Shown piece by piece: positions 26,530-35,988 of a stretch of 64,000 nt of DNA. The stretch is from an uncultured Coriobacteriales bacterium. GTDB taxonomy: Bacteria > Actinomycetota > Coriobacteriia > Coriobacteriales > UMGS124. The stretch covers positions 77,358 to 141,357 of the forward strand of contig CAKUAI010000010.1 of assembly GCA_934636245.1 (NCBI GenBank). The letters run 5' to 3'. The notes below the pieces were generated by a model that was not told where the DNA came from, made no database searches, and saw nothing but the letters and a program-made list of their open reading frames with translations. Position 1 is the first letter of the stretch, and each line of letters starts with the position of its first letter. The translations under genes and the position numbers were made by a program.

Positions 26530-27747
26530 ATGTCCGACGTTTCGCTAGACGACGAGGCGCTTGAGCAGGGCGAAGACGAGGTGCCCCAGGAGCAGGAGCC
26601 TGCCCCTGCCGAGCCTATCGACGCGTCGAACCAGCTCAATTCCGACGGCGTCCCCTATGGCGAGCCCGACGATGACGGCAACGTTGCCGTCATCGCGAGC
26701 TTCATGGACATCATGGACGAGGTGGACTACGTCCCCGATGCCTCATTCACCCTGCCTGCAGGATGCGTGCCGTACGTGTCGTGCGACAACTGGGCTGCCG
26801 TGGTGCAGGCCAACACCGACGGGCGCACGTTCACGCGCCTGGGATGTCTCGACCTCAACACGGGCGACTACGCCGTTTTGCTCGAGGAGGGCATAACGGG
26901 GCAGGGCTACGCGGTGAGCGAGGCTCGCATCACCGATGACCTGGTGACATGGGTGGAGGTGCACAACTCCACCGATAACTGGGCCTTCTATGCCTGTCGT
27001 TTCACGGGAACGCCTATCACGCTCACCTCGGCCGGCCTTGTCAAACTGGGCGAAGGCGACTCCGAATGGCTCGCCCCCTCTTTTGATGCCTCTGGCAGCC
27101 AGGTGGTGTGGCAGGTCATGCCCGATCCATCTGGGTCGCACTCCAAGGAACACTCGCACGCCTATCTGTGGACCTTGGGTTCCTCGGAGGGCACCGAGGT
27201 TTGGGACTCACCGGGCCGCTTTGCCTGTGCGCCCTCCATCTCCGACGGTGTGCTCACCATCGCGCCGCGCGTGAAGGCGGACGAGGGGGTCTACTACGGG
27301 ATAACGGCCCTGTCCATGGCGGGCCAGCGCGCTCAAATCGACCAGCTTGTGATGCCCGCGTCGGTCAAGCCGTTCTTTGCGACCTACACGAGCTTGGGGT
27401 TTGCCTTCAGCGTTGAGGCAAACTACGGCTACGGCGGTCTTCTCGGTTCCATGGGATATTACATCGGACCTGGCGAGGGCCCCTATCACTATGTCGTGCG
27501 TGAGCCGGGGGCCCAGATCTGCCAGGTCGGCGGGCTGCTCGTCGTGAAGAGCCGCATGTCGTATTTCGTCGTCGACATCGCACGCATGACGTACGCGCGC
27601 ATCACGGCAGCCAACGGCTGCACCGACTTCGGCGATTACCCTGCCACGCAGGGAGTTGTTAACAAATTTGTAACCTTTGCCACTATAAAAGATGGCACTT
27701 CAGGTATACCTTCCAGCGTATTGGTAAGGATTTTTTCGCTTTCGTAG
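26530..27747 (+). CDS. Unknown protein, probable beta-propeller
   Basis: A 405-residue protein with an acidic, Pro-rich first 40 residues and a beta-rich rest. Repeating strand patterns such as ARITDDLVTWVEVHN, FDASGSQVVWQV and SISDGVLTIAPR resemble the blades of TolB-like propellers. There is no signal peptide, so it is predicted to be cytoplasmic. It follows the Rrf2 gene by 5 bp. An AT-rich tail (27655-27700) with a near-palindromic TTAACAAATTTGTAA may belong to regulation of the next gene. I do not assign a function. Confidence 0.7.
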   Translation: MSDVSLDDEALEQGEDEVPQEQEPAPAEPIDASNQLNSDGVPYGEPDDDGNVAVIASFMDIMDEVDYVPDASFTLPAGCVPYVSCDNWAAVVQANTDGRTFTRLGCLDLNTGDYAVLLEEGITGQGYAVSEARITDDLVTWVEVHNSTDNWAFYACRFTGTPITLTSAGLVKLGEGDSEWLAPSFDASGSQVVWQVMPDPSGSHSKEHSHAYLWTLGSSEGTEVWDSPGRFACAPSISDGVLTIAPRVKADEGVYYGITALSMAGQRAQIDQLVMPASVKPFFATYTSLGFAFSVEANYGYGGLLGSMGYYIGPGEGPYHYVVREPGAQICQVGGLLVVKSRMSYFVVDIARMTYARITAANGCTDFGDYPATQGVVNKFVTFATIKDGTSGIPSSVLVRIFSLS

Positions 27748-27859
27748 GGTATACTGCATAACGACTATGTATTTGTGACTGCGTGGTCGCGCGCGGCTGG
27801 TCCATCCATGGCAAGCTGCCCCGGTGCGCATTGGATTTCGCTTGTGAAGGAGACTGCCC

Positions 27860-28576
27860 ATGGCACAGGAAAAGTTCAGGATCCTGCTCGTCGAGGATGA
27901 GAAGCCCATCCGTGACGCGGTGACGGCTTACCTCGAGCGCGAGGAGAAATATTCCGTCGTGGGCGTGGGCGACGGCCAGTCTGCCGTCGAGGAGTTTGAG
28001 AAGCACCAGTTCGACCTGGTCATTCTCGACCTCATGCTTCCCAAGCTTACCGGCGAGCGTGTTTGCCGCGCCATCCGCGACACCTCCGAGGTGCCAATCA
28101 TCATGCTGACCGCCAAGGGCGAGGTTGACGACCGCATCATCGGCCTGCAGCTCGGCGCTGACGACTACCTGGTCAAGCCCTTCTCGCCCCGCGAGCTCGT
28201 TGCCCGCGTCGGCGCGCTGCTGCGTCGTGCCCGTCAGGATTCCGAGCCCCAGCTCGAGGTTCTCGATTTCGGCGAGCTCGTCATCGACGTCTCCGGCCAC
28301 AAGGTCTCGGTCAACAAGCACGAGGTTGAGCTCACTGCTTCCGAGTTCAAGCTCCTCACCACGCTTGCCCGTTACCCCGGCCGCGTCTACACCCGCATGG
28401 AGCTCGTCGAGAAGGTTCTCGGCTACGACTTCGAGGGTTACGAGCGCACCATTGACTCCCACGTCAAGAACCTGCGCGCCAAGCTGGGCGACGACCCGCG
28501 CAACCCCAAGTGGCTCTACACCGTCCACGGCGTGGGCTATCGTTTCGAGGCCCCTAAGAAGGACGACGCCGAGTAG
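27860..28576 (+). CDS. OmpR/PhoB-family response regulator
   Basis: A 238-residue regulator. The receiver domain (residues 5-120) has the phospho-acceptor Asp57 in VILDLMLPK, acidic residues in VEDE, and the conserved lysine in YLVKPF (Lys106). The winged helix (about 135-230) ends in the typical KWLYTVHGVGYRFE. The partner kinase gene starts 142 bp downstream, behind a terminator-like hairpin. TATACT at 27750-27755 could be a -10 box, though no good -35 box is seen. The signal and targets are not evident from the neighbours. Confidence 0.94.
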   Translation: MAQEKFRILLVEDEKPIRDAVTAYLEREEKYSVVGVGDGQSAVEEFEKHQFDLVILDLMLPKLTGERVCRAIRDTSEVPIIMLTAKGEVDDRIIGLQLGADDYLVKPFSPRELVARVGALLRRARQDSEPQLEVLDFGELVIDVSGHKVSVNKHEVELTASEFKLLTTLARYPGRVYTRMELVEKVLGYDFEGYERTIDSHVKNLRAKLGDDPRNPKWLYTVHGVGYRFEAPKKDDAE

Positions 28577-28603
28577 GCAAGTCACCCTTTTGCACCAGCC
28601 CTG

Positions 28604-28645
28604 CGCCGGGCGTCTGGCCATATGGCTCGACGTTCGGCGTTTTTT
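28604..28645 (+). terminator. Terminator between response regulator and kinase genes
   Basis: CGCCGGGCGTC (28604-28614) pairs with GACGTTCGGCG (28629-28639) with two wobble pairs, encloses a second small stem, and ends in TTTTTT. It lies inside what would otherwise be a two-gene operon, so it may act as a partial terminator that sets the kinase at a lower level. Confidence 0.75.
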
Positions 28646-28718
28646 GTTGCGGCCACCTGCCTGCGCATGAGGCCGCGCCTTGTATTGTCAGACCTACTCT
28701 TGATTCGAGGTAAGAGCC

Positions 28719-30167
28719 ATGGCGGGGGAGAAGCCGCGCGCTTCGCAGGATTCCAAGTTGAGCTTCAGGGCACGCGTTGCGACGGGCTTTGCCGTGGTCG
28801 CTGTCCTCACGACGGTTCTGTTCGTGGTGGTGCTGAGCATCTCATGGAACGAGGAGTTCCACAACTACACGCGCTCCACCCTCGAGGAGCTCGCCGACTC
28901 CACCGCCGCCACCCTCGAGCGTTCCTATGCCAACAAGGGGTATTGGACGGCTTCCGACCTGGAGACCGCCGCCTCTAGCGCCGAGTCCCTCGAGGACATC
29001 GGCGTGCAGATCTGCGACGCCAAAAAGACGGCGGTGTACGACTCCACGCTGGCCGCTTCCGGCCAGACCGCCAACTCCTATGCGACTGACATGTCGCTGG
29101 CGCCCGCGGCCTCGCAGATGGTGAGCGTCGACGTGCACGGGCGCTCCGGCGAGAAGGTCGGCACCGTGTCAGTGTGGGTGTATGGCTCCGAATACCTGCT
29201 CACCCAGCGCGACGAGTCCTTCCGTACCGGTTCGTTCAAGGCCATCGGTGTGGCCGGCCTCGTGGCCGTTTTGCTCTCGGTTATCCTGGGATTCGTCATC
29301 TCCCGCGTGCTCACGACCCCTGTCCGCACCATTTCCCACACGGCCGCCCGCATCAAGGAGGGCGAGCTTTCCGCTCGCTGCGGCGTCACGGGCAAGGACG
29401 ACCTGGGTCAACTCGGCGAGACGTTTGACGAGATGGCCGAGAAGATCGAGAACGACCGCGAGCTCGAGCGCCGCCTCACCAACGACATGGCCCACGAGCT
29501 GCGCACCCCGCTCATGAGCATGCTCGCTACCGTCGAGGCCATGCAGGACGGCGTCTATGATTGCGACCAGGAGCACCTGGCGCTCGTGCGCAGCGAGATC
29601 ACGCGCCTGTCGCGCCTGGTCGACGGCATGCTGTCGCTGTCGCGCCTTGAGAACGGCTCCGTGCATATGGACATCGCGCCCACAGACGCGGTCGAGCTTG
29701 TGGCCGGCATCACTGCCACCCACAAGGCGATGCTCGACGAGGTGGGTCTTGACCTGCGTTTTGAGAACGCCTGCGACACCGACGAGCTCGTGGTGGAGCT
29801 CGACCGCGACACCATCACCCAGGCTGTGACCAACTTCATCTCCAACGCTATGCGCTACACGCCCGCCCCCGGCACCGTGACGGTGCGCGTGAGGCGCGAC
29901 GGCAACGACGCGCTTATCAGCGTGCAGGACACGGGCATCGGCATCGCCAAAGAAGACATCTCTCGCGTGTTCGGGCGCTTCTGGCGTGCCGAGGAGAGCC
30001 GTAACCGCGCCAAGGGCGGCTTGGGCGTGGGCCTTGCCGTCACGAAGGAGATCGTCGACCGCCACCACGGCAAGATAGAGGTCGACTCCACCCAGGGCGT
30101 GGGCACGACGTTCACCTTGCGTCTGCCCCTCAAGCAGCCCAAGATCAAGCAGTCTAAGGAAGACTAG
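28719..30167 (+). CDS. Sensor histidine kinase
   Basis: A 482-residue kinase paired with the upstream regulator. A membrane helix lies at about residues 21-42, an extracytoplasmic sensor of about 130 residues follows, and a second helix at about 175-197 leads into a HAMP domain. The phosphorylated His259 is in DMAHELRTPLMSM. The ATP-binding domain shows N (FISNAMRYTP), G1 (VQDTGIGIAKED), F (FGRFWRAEESR) and G2 (GGLGVGLAV) boxes. All catalytic residues appear intact. GAGGTAAGAG precedes the start. The sensor domain gives no hint of its ligand. Confidence 0.94.
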   Translation: MAGEKPRASQDSKLSFRARVATGFAVVAVLTTVLFVVVLSISWNEEFHNYTRSTLEELADSTAATLERSYANKGYWTASDLETAASSAESLEDIGVQICDAKKTAVYDSTLAASGQTANSYATDMSLAPAASQMVSVDVHGRSGEKVGTVSVWVYGSEYLLTQRDESFRTGSFKAIGVAGLVAVLLSVILGFVISRVLTTPVRTISHTAARIKEGELSARCGVTGKDDLGQLGETFDEMAEKIENDRELERRLTNDMAHELRTPLMSMLATVEAMQDGVYDCDQEHLALVRSEITRLSRLVDGMLSLSRLENGSVHMDIAPTDAVELVAGITATHKAMLDEVGLDLRFENACDTDELVVELDRDTITQAVTNFISNAMRYTPAPGTVTVRVRRDGNDALISVQDTGIGIAKEDISRVFGRFWRAEESRNRAKGGLGVGLAVTKEIVDRHHGKIEVDSTQGVGTTFTLRLPLKQPKIKQSKED

Positions 30168-30290
30168 GCGCGGTTTTTCTATAGAAAGCCGTGTTGCGTC
30201 GCCCAGGCGCTGACATGGCATTAATAATCAATCGGTGAGCAACTGGTTCGTGCGGCGGCGCCAGGGCCGCCCACGGTGAGAGGAGAAGCA

Positions 30291-31178
30291 ATGTCTGAGA
30301 CTGAAATGCTGAGGCCCGACTCGCAGGGCAAGGTGCGCGACATCTACGATCTGGGCGACAAGCTGCTTATTGTCGCGAGCGACCGCATCAGCGCGTTCGA
30401 CTACATCCTCCCCTCCGAGATTCCCTTCAAGGGCGAGGTCCTCACGCGCATCTCCAAGTTCTGGTTCGAGAAGTTCGCCGACCTGGTGCCCAACCACATG
30501 CTGTCCACCTCCGTCGCCGACCTGCCCGAGCAGTTCCAGCCCTACGCTGACTACCTGGCCGGCCGCTTCATGCTCGTGAAGAAGGCCAAGCCGATCATGG
30601 TGGAGTGCATCGTGCGCGGCTACCTCACCGGATCCGGCAAGAAGACCTACGACCAGGACGGCACCGTCTGCGGCATCAAGCTCCCCGAGGGTCTCACCGA
30701 GGCCTCCAAGCTCGCCGAGCCCATCTTCACCCCCTCCACCAAGGCCGCTATCGGCGACCACGACGAGAACATCTCCTACGACCAGCTCGTCGAGCGCGAG
30801 GGCGCCGAGATTGCCTCCCAGCTGCGTGACCTGTCCATCAAGATTTATTCCGCCGCCGCTGAGTACGCCGCCACTCGCGGCATCATCATCGCCGACACCA
30901 AGTTCGAGTTCGGCATCATCGACGGCCAGATCACGCTCATCGACGAGTGCATCACGCCCGACTCCAGCCGCTTCTGGCCGGCCGAGGGCTACAAGGAGGG
31001 CGAGGTCCAGGACAGCTTCGACAAGCAGTATGTCCGCAACTGGCTGAAGGCCAACTGGGACTTCACCGGCGAGCCCCCCGCGCTTCCCGCCGACGTCCTC
31101 GAGGTTTCCTCGAAGAAGTACTGCGAGGCCTATACCATGCTCACCGGCACTGAGTTCGTGAGCGAGGGATCTCGCTAA
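30291..31178 (+). CDS. purC: SAICAR synthetase
   Basis: A 295-residue phosphoribosylaminoimidazole-succinocarboxamide synthase, purine pathway step eight: CAIR plus aspartate plus ATP gives SAICAR. Motifs: GKVRDIYDLGDKLLIVASDR at the N-terminus, ECIVRGYLTGSGKKTY, and DTKFEFGIIDGQITLIDE. It is longer than the ~237-residue enterobacterial form and matches the ~300-residue type. The start at 30291 follows GAGAGGAG. Its stop overlaps the next gene by one base, and purL follows after that gene. Confidence 0.95.
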   Translation: MSETEMLRPDSQGKVRDIYDLGDKLLIVASDRISAFDYILPSEIPFKGEVLTRISKFWFEKFADLVPNHMLSTSVADLPEQFQPYADYLAGRFMLVKKAKPIMVECIVRGYLTGSGKKTYDQDGTVCGIKLPEGLTEASKLAEPIFTPSTKAAIGDHDENISYDQLVEREGAEIASQLRDLSIKIYSAAAEYAATRGIIIADTKFEFGIIDGQITLIDECITPDSSRFWPAEGYKEGEVQDSFDKQYVRNWLKANWDFTGEPPALPADVLEVSSKKYCEAYTMLTGTEFVSEGSR

Positions 31179-31990
31179 TGAGCATGCGCAACCCCCAGAA
31201 CGAGCGCTACACGGTCGAGCGCGAGGGTCGCTCTCAGGGAAGCGTCAAGCCGCGTACCGCCTCGGCCAAGCCTGCCTCCAAGGCGGGCGCCTCGGTGCGC
31301 ACGACGAGCAAGCCCAAGCCGAAGAACGCCAAGCAGCGCGCCATGGCTGAGATGAACATGTCCAAGGAGGAGAAGAAGGCGGCCCGCGCCAAGGAGCGCG
31401 AGGCTGAGAACGTCGCCTACACCGCCATCGACATCCTCACGCGCAAGGACGCCCGCTACAAGAAGCTGCGCCGCATCTGGTGGGCGCTTCTCGTGGTTGC
31501 CGTCATCTTCACCGTGCTCTCCTGGGCTACCGTGAGCATCGAGATGCCCCTTGCGGTCAACATCGTGTCGCTCATCCTTGCCTACGCGGCCATCATCTCC
31601 GCCCTGGTCATGGACTTCACCGTGGTGCGCAAGTGCCGCAACAAGCACCGTGACAAGGTCGCTTCCATGACGCGCAAGCAGCAGGAGCGCATCGTGTACG
31701 AGGCTCAGGTCGAGGCTGGCGCCAAGGCCGCTGCCAAAGCTGCCCGCAAGGAGGCCAAGAAGGCCGGCAAGTCTGCCGCCGAGATTGAGGCTGCCGCCAA
31801 GGAGGCCCGCGATATGGCACTGGCCGGCGTGAAGCCCGCCGACGATTCCGAAGCCGCCGACCAGGCAACCGCCAAGGGCGAGGAGCCCAAGAAGAAGGCC
31901 AAAGAGCCTGCCGCGCCCCTCACGCCCGAGGAAGAGCGCCTTGCCGCGGCCGCCCAGGTCGCCCGCGAGTTCGCCAACTCGAAGCGCTAA
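31178..31990 (+). CDS. Unknown two-helix membrane protein in the pur cluster
   Basis: A 270-residue protein. The N-terminal ~90 residues are basic and Lys/Ala/Glu-rich; two membrane helices follow at about 103-123 (WALLVVAVIFTVLSW) and 130-150 (VNIVSLILAYAAIISALV). The C-terminal ~110 residues are an Ala/Lys/Glu-rich probable coiled coil. The ATG overlaps the purC stop (TAATG), which suggests coupling, although the protein is not a known purine enzyme. It may be a scaffold or simply a hitch-hiking gene. I do not recognise a family. Confidence 0.75.
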   Translation: MSMRNPQNERYTVEREGRSQGSVKPRTASAKPASKAGASVRTTSKPKPKNAKQRAMAEMNMSKEEKKAARAKEREAENVAYTAIDILTRKDARYKKLRRIWWALLVVAVIFTVLSWATVSIEMPLAVNIVSLILAYAAIISALVMDFTVVRKCRNKHRDKVASMTRKQQERIVYEAQVEAGAKAAAKAARKEAKKAGKSAAEIEAAAKEARDMALAGVKPADDSEAADQATAKGEEPKKKAKEPAAPLTPEEERLAAAAQVAREFANSKR

Positions 31991-32002
31991 ATAAGGTATC
32001 AA

Positions 32003-32031
32003 GGGGATGTCACGCTTTGGCGGGCATCCCC
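32003..32031 (+). terminator. Weak hairpin before purL
   Basis: GGGGATG (32003-32009) pairs with CATCCCC (32025-32031) over a 15-base loop. The T-rich tail is interrupted (TTGTCTTTT), so termination is at most partial. Confidence 0.4.
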
Positions 32032-32122
32032 ACTTGTCTTTTGCGCCTTTCGTTTTGAAGGCGTTTGCAAGCACGCCCGCACGCACACATTACTCAGCCG
32101 GTCTATCTGAAGGTAGGGTCAC

Positions 32123-35100
32123 ATGGTTTCGCGCGTTTACGTGGAGAAAAAGCCTGGGTTCGACGTCGAGGCTCAGCAGCTGAAGAATGAACTCACGTCC
32201 ATTCTGGGCGTCGAGGGTCTGGAGTCTCTGCGCCTTATCAACCGCTACGACGTGGAGGGTATCTCGCAGGAGCTGTTCAACGCCTGCGTGCCCACCGTCT
32301 TCAGCGAGCCCCAGTCCGACGTGGCTTCGGCCGACTTTGAGGCCGCCGAGGGCGATGCGGTGTTTGCGGTGGAGTTCCTGCCTGGCCAGTTTGACCAGCG
32401 CGCCGCCTCCGCCGCCGAGTGCATCCAGCTCATCAGCCAGGGCGAGCGTCCCGAGGTGCGTTCCGCGAAGGTCTACATCCTCTCCGGCACGCTGACCCCC
32501 GAGGCCGTCGAGGCCGTGAAGCACTATGTGGTGAACCCTGTTGAGGCGCGCCTGGCCTCGCTTGAGCTGCCGGCCACTCTGCACGTTGAGTTTCCCAAGC
32601 CTGCCATGGTTGAGACGGTCGAGGGTTTCTGCGACCTCGACGAGGCCGGCCTTGCCGCCTTCATCGACGCGCGCGGCCTGGCCATGGACCTGGCCGACAT
32701 CAAGTTCTGCCAGGAGTACTTCCGCACGGAGGGGCGCAACCCCACCATCACCGAGATCAAGATGATCGACACCTACTGGTCGGACCACTGCCGCCATACC
32801 ACCTTCGGCACCGTGCTTACCGACGTGGAGATCGACGACCCTCAGGTGAAGGCCGCCTATGGGCGCTATCTCGACATGCGCCACGAGTTGGGCCGCGACG
32901 CCAAGCCCGTGTGCCTCATGGACATGGGCACCATCGGCGCCCGCTACCTCAAGAGCAAGGGCATCCTCACGGGCCTCGACGAGTCCGAGGAGATCAACGC
33001 CTGCACCGTCAAGGTGAAGGTCGACGTCGACGGGCAGGACCAGGACTGGCTCTATCTCTTCAAGAACGAGACGCACAACCATCCCACCGAGATTGAGCCC
33101 TTCGGCGGCGCAGCTACCTGCGTGGGCGGCGCCATCCGCGACCCCTTGTCGGGCCGCAGCTACGTGTATCAGGCCATGCGCGTGACCGGTGCCGCTGACC
33201 CCACGGTGCCCGTGAGCCAGACCATCCCCGGCAAGCTGCCCCAGCGCAAGCTTGTGACCACGGCTGCGGCCGGCTACTCCAGCTACGGCAACCAGATCGG
33301 TCTGGCAACCGGCCAGGTCGACGAGCTCTACCACCCCGGCTATGCCGCCAAGCGCATGGAGATCGGCGCCGTCGTGGGCGCCACGCCCGCCGACCACGTG
33401 CGTCGCGAGACGCCTGCCCCCGGCGACGTTATTGTGCTGCTCGGTGGCCGCACGGGCCGCGACGGCATCGGCGGTGCCACTGGCTCCTCCAAGGCTCACA
33501 ACCACGAGAGCATCGAGACCTGCGGCGCTGAGGTGCAGAAGGGCAACGCCCCGGTCGAGCGCAAGATTCAGCGCCTGTTCCGTCGCGGCGACGCCTGCCG
33601 CCTCATCAAGCGCTGCAACGACTTCGGTGCCGGCGGCGTGTCCGTTGCCGTGGGTGAGCTGGCTGACGGCCTGTTCATCGAGCTCGACCGCGTGCCCAAA
33701 AAGTACGAGGGCCTCGACGGCACCGAGCTTGCCATCGCCGAGAGCCAGGAGCGCATGGCTGTGGCCCTGGCCCCCGAGGACGTCGATACCTTCATCGGCT
33801 ATGCCACCGAGGAGAACCTCGAGGCCACGCCCATCGCGCGCGTGACCGAGGAGCCCCGCGTGCGCATGGTGTGGGACGGCGCCACCATCGTCGACGTGAG
33901 CCGCGAGTTCCTCGCCTCCAACGGTGCTCCCAAGCATCAGGCTGCCAGCGTCGAGAAGGGCGGCGCCTACACCCAGGAGTGGGCGGGCGCCACGCTCGCC
34001 GAGCGCATGCGCTCGGTCCTCACCGACCTCAACGTCGCCTCCAACAAGGGCCTCTCCGAGCGCTTCGACTCCACCATCGGCGCCTCCACCGTGCTCATGC
34101 CCTTCGGCGGCAAGACGCAGCTCACCCCCTCGCTCGCCATGGCGGCCAAGCTGCCCGTCTTCGGCGAGACCACCACGATGAGCGGCATGGCCTGGGGCTT
34201 CAACCCCTACCTGTCGCAGGCCAACCAGTACCAGGGCGCCTACCTCGCCGTGGTCGAGAGCCTCTCCAAGCTCGTTGCCGCCGGCTTCGAGCACAAGAAG
34301 GCCTACCTCACGTTCCAGGAGTACTTCGAGAAGCTGCGCGACGAGCCCGCGCGTTGGGGCAAGCCTGTGGCCAGCGTGCTCGGCGCCCTCGACGCCCAGA
34401 TCGACCTGGGCGTTGGCTCAATCGGCGGCAAGGACTCCATGAGCGGCTCCTTCGAGGACCTCGACGTGCCCCCCACGCTCGTTTCCTTCGCCACCGCGGT
34501 GGGCAACGTCGCCCGTGCCACCTCGCCCGAGTTCAAGGGCGCGGGCCACGAGCTTGTGCTCATCCAGCCCGCTTGCGAGCTCGGCAGCATCGTGCCGGGC
34601 AAGAAGGGCCTGCTTGAGGCCTTCGACCTCGTCGAGGAGCTCATCGGCTCGGGTCAGGCACTGGCCGTTTCCACCGCTGGTTACGGCGACCTGGCCGAGG
34701 CCCTCTTCAAGATGTGCGTGGGCAACCAGCTGGGTGTCGCGCTCGACCGCAACTTCGACATCGACGAGCTCTTCGTTCCCGCATACGGCAGCTTCATCGT
34801 CGAGCTCGCCGAAGGTGCCCATGTGGACGAGCGCATCGCGAGCATCGCTGTCACGCGCCTTGGCGCCACGACGGCCGAGTACGCGATTGCCTATCCCGGC
34901 CATGTGGCGTCTTCCGGCGAGCGCGTCGGTGCCGAGACCATCGACCTCGCGCAGCTTCAGGAGGCCTGGGAGCATGGCATCGAGGACGTCTTCCCGTACC
35001 GCGCCGCTGGCGATGAGGTCGAGGCCGTAAGCTTCCATGCCGAGGCCCCGCACGTGTTCCTCGGTGGCCGCACGCCGCGCCCGCGTGTCATCATCCCCGT

Positions 35101-35875
35101 GTTCCCCGGCAACAACTGCGAGTACGACTCTGCTCGTGCCTTCAACCGCGCCGGTGCCCAGGCTGAGACGCTCATCGTCAACAACCTCACGCCTGCCGCC
35201 GTTGCCGAAAGCACCGAGAAGCTCGCCCAGGCCATTCGCGACAGCCAGATCGTCATGATCCCCGGTGGCTTCTCCGGCGGCGACGAGCCCGACGGTTCGG
35301 CCAAGTTCATCACCGCATTCTTCCGTGCCCCGCAGGTGACCGAGGCTGTGCGTGACCTGCTCCAGAGCCGCGACGGTCTCATGCTGGGCATCTGCAACGG
35401 CTTCCAGGCGCTCGTGAAGCTGGGCCTCGTGCCCTTCGGCGACATCCGCCCCATGGATGCCGGCTGCCCCACGCTCACGTTCAACACCATCGGCCGTCAC
35501 CAGAGCCGCCTGGTGCGCACGCGCGTTGCCTCCAACATGTCGCCTTGGCTCAGCAAGTGCGAGGTCGGCGACATCCACACGGTGGCCATCAGCCACGGCG
35601 AGGGCCGCTTCGTCGCCAACGACGAGGTGCTTGCCGGCATGCTCGCAAACGGCCAGGTTGCCACGCAGTACGTGAACGAGGCCGGCGTGCCGAGCATGGA
35701 CCTGTCGGTGAACCCCAACGGCTCGCTGCTCGCCATCGAAGGCATCACGAGTCCCGACGGTCGCGTGTTCGGCAAGATGGGCCACTCCGAGCGCTCCGGC
35801 AAGGGCCTCTACGCCAACGTGCCGGGCAACAAGTACCAGCCCATCTTTGAGGGTGGCGTTTCGTACTTCCTGTAA
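32123..35875 (+). CDS. purL: Phosphoribosylformylglycinamidine synthase, single chain
   Basis: A 1250-residue enzyme that makes FGAM from FGAR, glutamine and ATP. The synthase part holds DTYWSDHCRHTTF near residue 215, NETHNHPTEIEPFGGAATC, and a second half-barrel with GSIGGKDSMSGSF. The last ~270 residues are a class I glutamine amidotransferase: FPGNNCEYDSARAF, PGGFSGGDEPDG, nucleophile Cys in LGICNGFQAL, and His/Glu in SHGEGRFVA. Glutaminase and synthase are fused, unlike the PurLQS complex of many Actinobacteria; the gene matches the form common in Clostridia and Coriobacteriia. A terminator follows. Confidence 0.95.
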   Translation: MVSRVYVEKKPGFDVEAQQLKNELTSILGVEGLESLRLINRYDVEGISQELFNACVPTVFSEPQSDVASADFEAAEGDAVFAVEFLPGQFDQRAASAAECIQLISQGERPEVRSAKVYILSGTLTPEAVEAVKHYVVNPVEARLASLELPATLHVEFPKPAMVETVEGFCDLDEAGLAAFIDARGLAMDLADIKFCQEYFRTEGRNPTITEIKMIDTYWSDHCRHTTFGTVLTDVEIDDPQVKAAYGRYLDMRHELGRDAKPVCLMDMGTIGARYLKSKGILTGLDESEEINACTVKVKVDVDGQDQDWLYLFKNETHNHPTEIEPFGGAATCVGGAIRDPLSGRSYVYQAMRVTGAADPTVPVSQTIPGKLPQRKLVTTAAAGYSSYGNQIGLATGQVDELYHPGYAAKRMEIGAVVGATPADHVRRETPAPGDVIVLLGGRTGRDGIGGATGSSKAHNHESIETCGAEVQKGNAPVERKIQRLFRRGDACRLIKRCNDFGAGGVSVAVGELADGLFIELDRVPKKYEGLDGTELAIAESQERMAVALAPEDVDTFIGYATEENLEATPIARVTEEPRVRMVWDGATIVDVSREFLASNGAPKHQAASVEKGGAYTQEWAGATLAERMRSVLTDLNVASNKGLSERFDSTIGASTVLMPFGGKTQLTPSLAMAAKLPVFGETTTMSGMAWGFNPYLSQANQYQGAYLAVVESLSKLVAAGFEHKKAYLTFQEYFEKLRDEPARWGKPVASVLGALDAQIDLGVGSIGGKDSMSGSFEDLDVPPTLVSFATAVGNVARATSPEFKGAGHELVLIQPACELGSIVPGKKGLLEAFDLVEELIGSGQALAVSTAGYGDLAEALFKMCVGNQLGVALDRNFDIDELFVPAYGSFIVELAEGAHVDERIASIAVTRLGATTAEYAIAYPGHVASSGERVGAETIDLAQLQEAWEHGIEDVFPYRAAGDEVEAVSFHAEAPHVFLGGRTPRPRVIIPVFPGNNCEYDSARAFNRAGAQAETLIVNNLTPAAVAESTEKLAQAIRDSQIVMIPGGFSGGDEPDGSAKFITAFFRAPQVTEAVRDLLQSRDGLMLGICNGFQALVKLGLVPFGDIRPMDAGCPTLTFNTIGRHQSRLVRTRVASNMSPWLSKCEVGDIHTVAISHGEGRFVANDEVLAGMLANGQVATQYVNEAGVPSMDLSVNPNGSLLAIEGITSPDGRVFGKMGHSERSGKGLYANVPGNKYQPIFEGGVSYFL

Positions 35876-35913
35876 GGACCTTTTGCCGGAAACGACGGTA
35901 TCTGTTGTGTCAG

Positions 35914-35957
35914 ACGGGGTAGACTCGACGTGTGGTTGTCGAGTCCGCCCCGTTTTT
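35914..35957 (+). terminator. Strong terminator after purL
   Basis: ACGGGG and GACTCGAC (35914-35929) pair with GTCGAGTC and CCCCGT (35938-35953) with a 2x2 internal loop, followed by TTTTT. It ends only 31 bp before the next start codon. Confidence 0.9.
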
Positions 35958-35988
35958 GTGTGCGGGGCGCTAAAGAAAGGACCGTCAC

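Noticed and set aside
32090..34294. Long minus-strand open frame opposite purL
   Set aside because: The plus strand encodes a complete PurL; the antisense translation is low-complexity and has no family features.
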